A DNA stretch of 64,000 bases. It comes from a virus. Shown here piece by piece: positions 53,253 through 61,168 of the stretch. Within the stretch, counting starts at the first letter, position 1; each line of letters opens with the position of its first letter. Location of the stretch: positions 62,001 through 126,000 of IMG/VR virus record IMGVR_UViG_3300047552_001097; one strand, written 5' to 3'. The translations under genes were made by a program, and so were the position numbers. The notes beneath the pieces are model-generated. The model made no database searches. It worked only from the letters and a program-made list of their open reading frames with translations, and was not told the DNA's origin.

Positions 53253-54259
53253 CTATTGAAATAGAAAAGTTAGAGCAACTAGATAATCTCTTAAGTAAAA
53301 GTTGTAAAGGCTTATATAAAGGATTTACAAAGTCTAAAGAGGATATTGACTTAACTGTAGTTAAGACAGGTATATTCAGTATTGATTTAAATATAGGAGG
53401 ATGGCCATTAGGTAGGATAGTAGAGATTAGAGGGGCTACTTCTAGTGGTAAGACTAGTTTATCTCTATCTCTTATAGCTAAGTTACAACAGAGGCACTAT
53501 AACTCTTTATGGATTGATGCTGAATCTGTATATACAGATAAGTATGCTAGAGCTTGTGGTGTAGATACTGAGAGATTAGGAGTTTTAAAACCTAATAATA
53601 TGGAAGAGTGTCTAGAGGCTCTTAGGATTGTTACTAAGAGTGGGGCTGTTCATTTTATATGGGTAGATTCTCTAGCTGCTTTAATTCCATCAGAGCAGGA
53701 GGATAAAGATATAACTGGGGGGCAACTAGGTAGAAGAGCCGCATTAATGAGTAAGATTCTTCCAGAGTTATCTAGGAACTGTGGGGCTAGTGAATGCTCT
53801 ATTATTTGGTTAAACCAGGAAAGGGTCGGTAATCTTAGTACATATGGTAATCCTAATGTTGGTACAGGAGGAAAGGCTCTTCCTTATTACTCTAGTCTTA
53901 TAATAGAGACTAGAAAGGGAGCTTATACTGAGGATAAATCTATCAAACTAGGTCATCAATGTCATATTAAGATTACAAAAAGTAAACTTTTATCATGTTT
54001 ACCATTTACAGAGTTTGATTTACCTCTTAAATACTTTGATTCTAATACAGAAGAAGCAGGTATTGATTTTATAGAGGATTTATTTAAGGTAGCAATTCAA
54101 TTAGGAGCTATAAGTAAAGCAGGTTCTTACTTTTCCTTTAAAGATAAGAAAGCTCAGGGGACCTCCTCCTTTATTGAATTAATTAAAAGTGATAATCAAC
54201 TATTTGAATCTATATTTAATACAACTTTAGAATTATATGCCAAGAAAGAAAGAGATTAA
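53249..54259 (+). CDS. RecA-type recombinase
   Basis: The 336-residue protein is a RecA/UvsX recombinase that forms filaments on single-stranded DNA. Walker A is GATSSGKTS (62-70), Walker B is FIWVDSLAAL, the L1 region contains GGQLGRRAALMSK, the L2 region follows with GNPNVGTGGKALPYYSS, and IIWLNQERVG precedes it. Length is close to bacterial RecA. The order fits bacterial RecA rather than archaeal RadA. It is the principal recombination gene here, next to the nuclease, and its end overlaps the next gene by 23 bases. Confidence 0.95.
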   Translation: MTIEIEKLEQLDNLLSKSCKGLYKGFTKSKEDIDLTVVKTGIFSIDLNIGGWPLGRIVEIRGATSSGKTSLSLSLIAKLQQRHYNSLWIDAESVYTDKYARACGVDTERLGVLKPNNMEECLEALRIVTKSGAVHFIWVDSLAALIPSEQEDKDITGGQLGRRAALMSKILPELSRNCGASECSIIWLNQERVGNLSTYGNPNVGTGGKALPYYSSLIIETRKGAYTEDKSIKLGHQCHIKITKSKLLSCLPFTEFDLPLKYFDSNTEEAGIDFIEDLFKVAIQLGAISKAGSYFSFKDKKAQGTSSFIELIKSDNQLFESIFNTTLELYAKKERD

Positions 54260-54545
54260 AAATCTATCAGTACAAGAACTTATAGAAGAGAAACAAAAAG
54301 CTATAGCTGTTTTATCCGAACTAAAACAATGGGCTATATCTACTATTAAAGATATAGAATCTATATCTTACCAACTGGGCTTAAGACCAATGGATAGTAA
54401 CCCTGTTGTTAATAGTTCTTTATCTATCACTAACCCTTCTTTGGCTCCTTTACCTAATAACTCAGACCTACATGATTACTCTCCTATAAATATAACCACT
54501 GAATCTGTACAAATAAAACAAATATCTATAGAAGATTCTTTATAA
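54237..54545 (+). CDS. Hypothetical coiled-coil protein, 102 aa
   Basis: The 102-residue product starts inside the recA gene. A charged coiled-coil-like helix spans about residues 8-47, and the second half is Ser/Asn/Pro-rich and probably disordered. It may be a RecA loading or accessory protein, as small genes next to recA can be, but there is no motif. It ends convergent with the intein-like gene, with a 6-base overlap. Confidence 0.55.
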   Translation: MPRKKEIKNLSVQELIEEKQKAIAVLSELKQWAISTIKDIESISYQLGLRPMDSNPVVNSSLSITNPSLAPLPNNSDLHDYSPINITTESVQIKQISIEDSL

Positions 54546-55655
54546 TGATTTTATATAACTAAGATTAAAATCTAGACCTATATAACTTTGGCTAATATAA
54601 CCTATATCAGATATTCCACTAACTATAGGAGCTCTACAATCATCTTCACTGTAGATTTCTATAGTTTTTATTAATTTAGGGGGAATAGGTATTGTACTAG
54701 GAGGTCTGTAATTAATAGAAAATTTAGATAAACTAAAGGGATTGTCTCTTAGAAAAATATCTAGTTTATAAGAGTTACCTATAGTCTCTATAAAAGCATA
54801 ACCTCCTAGACTTCTAACTAAGAAATATATGTCTTTCATTAACTTTTCACTCTTTACTTTTATACTTATACCACCCCCATTATGAACATTTATATATCCT
54901 CCACTATCTATAATTCCTCTTAATATTTCTAATCTATTATTAAAAGAAGTAAATAAGTAACTTTTATGGATATATCTATAACAAGGATTAGAATATAGTA
55001 AACCTAAATTCTCTAAATCAATGCTTAATTGACTTCTTTTATTTATATTAAATAGACTTCTAAAAGAGTATATTTCTTCCTCTAAAGAACTTGGTTTATC
55101 AATTATAAAATGTTGTCTTTCTCCTACACATCTATTATTCATAGAATTCTTTAGTTCTTCTGTTAGTTTAATTAAAGGTTCCTTCTGTTCTAAGATTCCT
55201 TTAATAGTTATTACTCCTATCCAGTATGGGGGTAAAGAACAAAGATTATTACTTTGTAGTTCAAATGGAAAATCTACAGCTCTTACTTCTAAAGCTCCAT
55301 TAAAAGAAGTTGTATTAATAGAACAAGAGTTATAACAACATACATAATTTAAATCTCTTACATAATAGTCAGACCTTTGTACTACACTTCTTAAGTATTC
55401 AATAGATTTAAGTTCATAATTATTATTAGAGTTATAGATTCTAGTAGGTAATAGATGAGAGTCTGATACTATAAGCTGAGTCCCATCAGAGAATGTTACT
55501 TTATATAAAGGATTAATAGAATTAGAAAACTTAGTTATGCTATATGTGGAAGTTCTATTGTTCTGATATATAAGAACTTTATTACTAATAGCCAAATCAC
55601 TCACTTTATATAAAGAGGAAGGAGTTAATAAAATAGTATCTTTATAAAAACACAT
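54540..55655 (-). CDS. Freestanding intein-like protein (Hint domain with degenerate LAGLIDADG insert)
   Basis: The 371-residue protein looks like an entire intein with no host gene. The ATG is directly followed by Cys2 and CFYKDTILL, like intein block A, then a strand VLIY, and block B is TFSDGTQLIVSDSHLLPT, with the conserved His. Two LAGLIDADG-like segments occupy the middle: YWIGVITIKG near 144-153 and LRGIIDSGGY near 245-255, in which the catalytic acids appear to be Lys and Gly. The C-terminal block is unclear; the protein ends DFNLSYIKSL, without the usual HN plus Cys/Ser/Thr. No extein sequence lies upstream: an in-frame stop precedes the ATG. Confidence 0.72.
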   Translation of the reverse strand: MCFYKDTILLTPSSLYKVSDLAISNKVLIYQNNRTSTYSITKFSNSINPLYKVTFSDGTQLIVSDSHLLPTRIYNSNNNYELKSIEYLRSVVQRSDYYVRDLNYVCCYNSCSINTTSFNGALEVRAVDFPFELQSNNLCSLPPYWIGVITIKGILEQKEPLIKLTEELKNSMNNRCVGERQHFIIDKPSSLEEEIYSFRSLFNINKRSQLSIDLENLGLLYSNPCYRYIHKSYLFTSFNNRLEILRGIIDSGGYINVHNGGGISIKVKSEKLMKDIYFLVRSLGGYAFIETIGNSYKLDIFLRDNPFSLSKFSINYRPPSTIPIPPKLIKTIEIYSEDDCRAPIVSGISDIGYISQSYIGLDFNLSYIKSL

Positions 55656-55716
55656 AATAGATATAAATAAGAATTATATCTAGTATAAGTAAATTAAATT
55701 ATAAGAAAGTAAACAT
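55656..55716. promoter_or_regulatory. Divergent promoter region upstream of second fibre cluster
   Basis: This 61-base AT-rich stretch lies between the leftward intein-like gene and the rightward fibre operon. It has the near-palindrome GATATAA, 7 bases, TTATATC at 55660-55680, whose relatives occur at 51949-51970 (and partly at 3884). ATAAGAAAG lies 10 bases before the ATG at 55717. It likely drives one or both neighbouring genes. Confidence 0.45.
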
Positions 55717-56433
55717 ATGCCTAGACCTTTAAAGGTATCAGAAAAAGGGGCGCCCTTAACCTGTGCTGAGCATGATGAAAACATAAATAGGTTATTAGAT
55801 AGAAGTAACCATACTGGCACTCAATCAGCTAGCACTATACATGATTTAGCTGTATATCTAGCTAACTCCAGTTCCTTATCTGGATTAACCACTCAATTAA
55901 CTAATCTACAAAGTTTAGTCTCTTCTTTACAGGATGATGTACTAGCTCCTGGGGGTCATGTAAATTCTTTAATATCTCAATTACAATCAGCTTACACCTC
56001 GGCTGATAATCTTATTAATAATAGACTTAATAGTTATGAAGCTAGAATCACAGGTCTAGAGACAGGTCATAGTAATCAACAAGGATTAATAGATAATCTT
56101 AATCAAAGAGTTAATACTCTAACTACTGACACAGCCACTAATACTCAGGCTATTGATGCTTTGGATACTCAAGTATCTACTCTATCTTCCTTATTGGGAG
56201 GTAATGATGTCTCTGGAATGATAGGGGATATTTCAGCTATTATGGATATACTTCAACCTGTTATAGATGGAGACTCATTTATAGTTCCATCCCCTCCTAA
56301 TAATAATGATGGTCTTATATTTGGATGGGACTCTACCTCCTCTACTCCTATATGGAGATTCCCTGATAATATTAATGGAGGAGATTTAGTAGACCCAACA
56401 GGTACTGTTAGATTAAACCTAAGTTCTAATTAA
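55717..56433 (+). CDS. Fibre-associated coiled-coil protein, 238 aa
   Basis: The 238-residue protein carries DRSNHTGTQSASTIH at about residues 28-42, the same signature as in the fibres at 1571 and 3920. A long coiled-coil-like region (about 55-160) with alternating hydrophobic residues and many Gln, Asn and Thr follows, then a Gly/Asp-rich C-terminal domain with IFGWDSTS. Such proteins connect fibres or form a trimeric stalk. It is the first gene of the second fibre cluster. Confidence 0.75.
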   Translation: MPRPLKVSEKGAPLTCAEHDENINRLLDRSNHTGTQSASTIHDLAVYLANSSSLSGLTTQLTNLQSLVSSLQDDVLAPGGHVNSLISQLQSAYTSADNLINNRLNSYEARITGLETGHSNQQGLIDNLNQRVNTLTTDTATNTQAIDALDTQVSTLSSLLGGNDVSGMIGDISAIMDILQPVIDGDSFIVPSPPNNNDGLIFGWDSTSSTPIWRFPDNINGGDLVDPTGTVRLNLSSN

Positions 56434-56454
56434 CACTCTTTTATATAAATATAT

Positions 56455-58953
56455 ATGCCAGTTTATTCTTATCAAATGAGACATGGACTACAGGGTGATA
56501 TCCCTGGAATTCCAGCTCTAGACGCTTATGAACCTCTATTCACTACTGATAGTAAACAGCTATGGATTGGTCTACCAGGCGGTAATACGCCTCCTTACAC
56601 AGGAGCTATAGTTCCTAGATTCTATGATGCAGACCTTAATACTTCTAGTGGTACAACTGCAGGACCTACTGACCATCTAGGTAGACCAGCTACTACTAAA
56701 TGGGTACAAGACCTTCTATCAGCTACCTCTACTACACCCCCAGCAGGTATAGCCTGGAGGACTCAACCTAACACCTTTAGTGATGATAATACATTCCAGA
56801 AGTGGCCTACTATAACAGATACTCTATTACCTGTTACTGACTCATCTACTAAGGTTCCTACTACTCAATGGGTTAAGAATGCTATTACAAGTGCTATAGG
56901 TACTGTTGGTAATGTAGCTTATAGAGACCAGAATAATACCTTCTCTTTAATTAATACCTTTAACTCCACAGCTCTATTTAATGGAGCTTCTACTTTTAAT
57001 GGTCCTTTAGTCTCTACTTCTACTGTTGACCTAACTAATGCTATATGGACTAAGGTTAAGACTATACCCACTAGCACTATCCCAGCAGAGGATGCAGCTT
57101 CTACTTTATATGTATGGAACTCCCATACTGATGATTCTAAACTTAAGAAGGCGACTACTCCACCAGCTAGTAGTAATGATACTCATATAGCTACTACTGA
57201 ATGGGTAAGGGCTAATGTATCAGGTTCTAACCTATTAACCTCTAATAACACTTGGACAGGTACTAATACTTATGACAATCTAGTAACCTTTAACCAAGTT
57301 CCTTTATCAGTAGAACCTCCTTTATCAGATAATTCTAATAAAGTACCTACTACCTCCTGGGTAAGAAATACTATTAACTCTTTAGCTACTGGAGGGGCCC
57401 CTGTTCTAACTAAGAGTTTGATTAGTAATGAATATAACACCCTTCTATGGAGTTCTGGAACTGTATCTATAGGTGGAGTTAATTATCCAGTAACTGCTGG
57501 TAGTTATGCCTTTACAGCAGCTTCTACAGCTACTACTACTGGTACTACTTATTATGTAAAAGCTAGTCTATCCGGGGGTACAGTCTCAGTACCAGCTCCT
57601 ACTACCTCTCCTACAATATCAGCTACAGAGGTGTTACTAGGCTCTTTAACCTTAGTAGATGTAACAGCTTCTCCCCCAGTAGCAGGTGGTCCAGTAAGGG
57701 AGATTAATGGAGTTATTAATAGTCCCCCTAACTATGCTAGAAGAGATTTAGATAATGTATTTACAGCAGGTAATACATTTAATGGTACTAATGTACTAGC
57801 AGGACCTACTACAGCTTCTTATTCTATCCCTTCAACTAGTAATGATACAACTGTTCCTACTACAGCCTGGGTTAAATCAGCTCTAAGTAATGTAGGTAAC
57901 TCCTTCTTCCAATTAGATGGTAGTAGTAATTTAGTTCCTATCCCTGGTTCATTCACTGGTTGTGTTGATTTAAGTAGTGTATGTGTGAAAGCTAGGACCC
58001 CTATTGACCCCTCATCTAGTGATGATTCAGTAGCTACTACAGCCTGGGTACAAGCTGTATTATCTAATCAACCAGTTAATCCAGTAGTATCTCTAGTAGG
58101 AACTCCCTCTAGTACCAGCTTCCAAGTTACATGGACTTCTGGTTCTGTTGCTCTACCTTCTGGACTTAATTGTGCTGGAGCTAATTGTGATGCTGGAGCT
58201 GGTCCCGGAGGTACAGATTTATGTAATGTTAGTCCCCCTACTTCACCGGTTACAGTAGCTATGCCTGCTCCTGGTACATCCATTAGAAGGTATTTCTATG
58301 TAGCTTATGGAGATTGTCAGGTTCTTAATGATACAGTGGCACCAGACCCAGATACAGTAGGTAAGGTTATAGCTATAGCTGATGTTAATAATACTAGTCC
58401 CTCTTCTGTAGTAATCACTCCTATACAATCAGGTGGATGGGCTCCTATAGATAGTCCTTTCTTTACTGGCAATCCCCAGGCTCCTACTCCAGCTACAGGA
58501 GATTGTGATAACTCTATAGCTACCACTGAGTTTGTATGTGAGATGGTTAATAATCTATTAACAGCTCCTTGCTCTGGAACTATAACATATCCTGATATTA
58601 TTCAAGTAGGTAATCCCTCTTTACTTATCAATGTAACTAGTGGACAGGTTCCTAAACCCGGAACTAGTGCGGGTAACTGTGTTGTAGTACCATTATCAGC
58701 TCCAGTAGCTGTAGTAGCCAACTCCACTGAGTATTGTTGGATAAGATTCTCTGATTGTAAATTAGTAGCCTCTACTCAACCTCCAGCTTCTAATATTGGT
58801 TTCCTATTAGCAACTGTAGTTACTAATGCTACTAATATTGTTTCTATAACTAAAGCAGCTAATACAGTAGTGGAAACTAAAATATCTACTTGTTATAAGG
58901 TAGGATTTGGTGGGAGACTTATATATGTTCCAGGTCCTAATTGTTGTGTTTAA
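56455..58953 (+). CDS. Tail fibre protein with N-terminal domain resembling Mtd/fibre heads
   Basis: The 832-residue protein starts with a segment (residues 5-45: YQMRHGLQGDIPGI, then EPLFTTDSKQLWIG) that looks like the N-terminal fibre domain of phage tropism determinants. A series of modules follows: TTKWV, TTQWV, TTEWV and TTSWV linkers separated by beta-rich units of about 60-100 residues, and two or more of the beta modules found in the following genes (around 540-690 and 730-830), with fSDCkLVAST-type motifs. It is a modular adhesin for host binding. Confidence 0.82.
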   Translation: MPVYSYQMRHGLQGDIPGIPALDAYEPLFTTDSKQLWIGLPGGNTPPYTGAIVPRFYDADLNTSSGTTAGPTDHLGRPATTKWVQDLLSATSTTPPAGIAWRTQPNTFSDDNTFQKWPTITDTLLPVTDSSTKVPTTQWVKNAITSAIGTVGNVAYRDQNNTFSLINTFNSTALFNGASTFNGPLVSTSTVDLTNAIWTKVKTIPTSTIPAEDAASTLYVWNSHTDDSKLKKATTPPASSNDTHIATTEWVRANVSGSNLLTSNNTWTGTNTYDNLVTFNQVPLSVEPPLSDNSNKVPTTSWVRNTINSLATGGAPVLTKSLISNEYNTLLWSSGTVSIGGVNYPVTAGSYAFTAASTATTTGTTYYVKASLSGGTVSVPAPTTSPTISATEVLLGSLTLVDVTASPPVAGGPVREINGVINSPPNYARRDLDNVFTAGNTFNGTNVLAGPTTASYSIPSTSNDTTVPTTAWVKSALSNVGNSFFQLDGSSNLVPIPGSFTGCVDLSSVCVKARTPIDPSSSDDSVATTAWVQAVLSNQPVNPVVSLVGTPSSTSFQVTWTSGSVALPSGLNCAGANCDAGAGPGGTDLCNVSPPTSPVTVAMPAPGTSIRRYFYVAYGDCQVLNDTVAPDPDTVGKVIAIADVNNTSPSSVVITPIQSGGWAPIDSPFFTGNPQAPTPATGDCDNSIATTEFVCEMVNNLLTAPCSGTITYPDIIQVGNPSLLINVTSGQVPKPGTSAGNCVVVPLSAPVAVVANSTEYCWIRFSDCKLVASTQPPASNIGFLLATVVTNATNIVSITKAANTVVETKISTCYKVGFGGRLIYVPGPNCCV

Positions 58954-59661
58954 TGGTAATAGATATAGTTCTTTTTTTTATTGTAATTTAATATGAGTAA
59001 TTTCCCCTCTCAGGCTCCCCCTAATCAATATAATGCTATAACTGGTGAAACTTATAAGTTTCAATCAGCTACTTTAGAAGCAGACCACCCACCTATTAAT
59101 GATAGTAGTAATAAAGTAGCTACTACTGGATGGATACAGAGCTTAATATCTGGAATTCCAATGTGGCCTACTACTTCAGATGCTACAGGAGGTACTGGTC
59201 TCCTTATTACTGTTAGTGATGGTGTAGTTAATAACTTATCAGGGGGCGCTTGTAATATTTCAGCTTCTGTAGCTCCTATAGCTGTTAATGCTAACTCTCA
59301 GGAGTATGTCTATGTTAGATTTAGTGATTGTCAAATTGTTGTATCCACAACACTTCCAAATCCTTCTATAGGTTATGTTATTTCATTGGTTACTACTAAT
59401 GCTAATAAAATAATAAGTATAATTAATTATTCTTCTATTAATTCATTTGCATCTACTATAAGCCCTATATTTACTGGTAATCCACAGGCTCCTACCCCTC
59501 CTCTCGGAGACTGTGATAACTCTATAGCTACTACAGAGTTTGTATGTCAGGCTATACAAGAATTCACTTCTAGTAGTCCTACTTTTACTGGAGACCCTAA
59601 AGCTCCTACAGCTCCCCCAGGTGATTGTGATAACTCTATAGCTACTACAGAATTTGTATGT
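58460..59661 (+). repeat. Repeated fibre module (three DNA copies across two genes)
   Basis: A stretch of about 80 bases coding for a PxAPTPP-GDCDNSIATTEFVC-like unit occurs at 58460-58539 in one fibre gene, and at 59469-59547 and 59581-59661 in the next. The last two are in tandem. The DNA matches are long and near-identical over GATTGTGATAACTCTATAGC-type cores, which suggests recent duplication or exchange between the genes. Confidence 0.75.
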
Positions 59662-60024
59662 CAAGCTATATCAAACCTCACCAATCAAATCTCTTATCCT
59701 CAGATAATAGATAAAGGGGGATTAAATATAAATGTGACTGCTGGGGAGGTTCCTAAACCAGGGGGTTCTATGTGTAATATTACACCTCTACCCTCGGATT
59801 TAGGTATTAACCCTTCAACTATTGAATACATTTATGTTAGATATAGTGATTGTAGAGTGGTAGCTAGTACATCTCAACCCCTTAATACAGTAGGTTTTAT
59901 TCTAGGGACTATAGCAACAAATGCTACTTCTATTACTCAAATAAGTCAACATGCACCCACTCTCCAATCCTCTTTACTCTCTAAGTTTAAAGTAGGTTTT
60001 GGAGGTAATCTAATAATGATTTAA
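58993..60024 (+). CDS. Tail fibre protein, modular, 343 aa
   Basis: The 343-residue protein has a short head (about 1-60), then a beta module at about 70-150 with YVRFSDCQIVVST, two copies of the ATTEFVCQAI linker, and a second beta module near 235-340 with YVRYSDCRVVAST and a C-terminal KVGFGGNLI. The final 30 residues match the end of the fibre at 56455. It seems to be a shorter version of its neighbour, made of the same units. Its ATG follows a T-rich stretch. Confidence 0.78.
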   Translation: MSNFPSQAPPNQYNAITGETYKFQSATLEADHPPINDSSNKVATTGWIQSLISGIPMWPTTSDATGGTGLLITVSDGVVNNLSGGACNISASVAPIAVNANSQEYVYVRFSDCQIVVSTTLPNPSIGYVISLVTTNANKIISIINYSSINSFASTISPIFTGNPQAPTPPLGDCDNSIATTEFVCQAIQEFTSSSPTFTGDPKAPTAPPGDCDNSIATTEFVCQAISNLTNQISYPQIIDKGGLNINVTAGEVPKPGGSMCNITPLPSDLGINPSTIEYIYVRYSDCRVVASTSQPLNTVGFILGTIATNATSITQISQHAPTLQSSLLSKFKVGFGGNLIMI

Positions 60025-60031
60025 TTACTAT

Positions 60032-61159
60032 ATGAGTAAAGAAATATGGCCTATAGTTGTTCAATCTGGGGATTTAGGCGTTGTATCTACAGAAGGTAGA
60101 TTAAATCCTACTATAGAAGTTCCTTCTAATATCTATCCTCTAGCTCTAAAGGAAGGGACCTCCTCCTCTAATAATATTGAATATTTATATATAAGATTCT
60201 CTGATGGTAAACTTGTAGCTTCTTCCTATGAACCTGATACTAATGCTGGTAAGGTTGTAGCTATAGCTGAGACTGATACTGATTCTATTGTTAGGATTAC
60301 TAGTACAGAACCCTCTTTTGAATTAGAACCAGAAGTAAAGGTCCTGGCCTTATGTGATACTGTATACAATAGACAAGTAGCTACTCAAGGGTGGGTTAGA
60401 AATGAGATAGGCAAGTATATAGATAAGAACACACTATTCCCTCAATTACTAAGTTATGATGGATTATATGATAACCAATTAGCTACTACTGAATGGGTTA
60501 GAAGTGAGATTATTAAGTTCCTGGGTTATACCTTTACTGTAATAATTGATACCCCATCTTCCTTATTTTGGAATGAAGGGGAGGTTATTATTAACAATCA
60601 ACCTTATATAGTACCTCAAGGAACCCACTCCTTTGATTTATCCTATAATGGAACCTACTATATTTATGTAACTCTAGACTCTAATACTGTGTCAGTAGAG
60701 ATAACTTCAGACCCAGAACCATCATTTGTTGGTACTAGAATAGGGACTTTAGTTATTAATTTAGGGGTAATTCATTCCTACCAAACTCATCCTAAAGAGG
60801 TGCAATCCCCCCCAGTTATACCTTTAGGGGACTGTAGTTCTACTAATATGACTACTGAATGGATGATTAATACTTGGTTTAGAATGGCATTTGGTATAGA
60901 ATCTCCTTTAATATCAGTCTCAGATTATAAGACTATTCTTCATTGGAATAATGGTAGAGTTAGATATCAGGCTTATAGTCAACTAATTAATAGTGGTAGT
61001 GCTAATGTAGTTACCTTAGCTGATGGAGTTTATAAACTAGTAAGTAGATTAAATGAAACAAACCTATTCTTAGTATCTAATAAACAATATAATGAAATAG
61101 AACTAGCTTCTATCATTATAGAAAATCAACAATTGAAATCAATTTATCCAATAATATAA
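60032..61159 (+). CDS. Tail fibre protein, modular, 375 aa
   Basis: The 375-residue protein starts directly with a diverged copy of the beta module (YIRFSDGKLVASS near 55-67), followed by VATQGWV and ATTEWV linkers, then a second beta module with YIYVTLDSNTVSVE, another TTEWM linker and a third domain at the end. It is more diverged than the two fibre genes upstream, and lacks the Cys-rich DCDNSI linkers. It probably forms part of the same fibre complex. Confidence 0.75.
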   Translation: MSKEIWPIVVQSGDLGVVSTEGRLNPTIEVPSNIYPLALKEGTSSSNNIEYLYIRFSDGKLVASSYEPDTNAGKVVAIAETDTDSIVRITSTEPSFELEPEVKVLALCDTVYNRQVATQGWVRNEIGKYIDKNTLFPQLLSYDGLYDNQLATTEWVRSEIIKFLGYTFTVIIDTPSSLFWNEGEVIINNQPYIVPQGTHSFDLSYNGTYYIYVTLDSNTVSVEITSDPEPSFVGTRIGTLVINLGVIHSYQTHPKEVQSPPVIPLGDCSSTNMTTEWMINTWFRMAFGIESPLISVSDYKTILHWNNGRVRYQAYSQLINSGSANVVTLADGVYKLVSRLNETNLFLVSNKQYNEIELASIIIENQQLKSIYPII

Positions 61160-61168
61160 TAAATATTT

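Noticed and set aside
58460-59661. CRISPR array
   Set aside because: The repeats are long coding modules within fibre genes, unevenly spaced, and there are no short direct repeats separated by unique spacers.
58068-59664. Leftward ORFs inside the second fibre cluster
   Set aside because: They are shadows of the repeated fibre modules and lie wholly inside larger supported genes.
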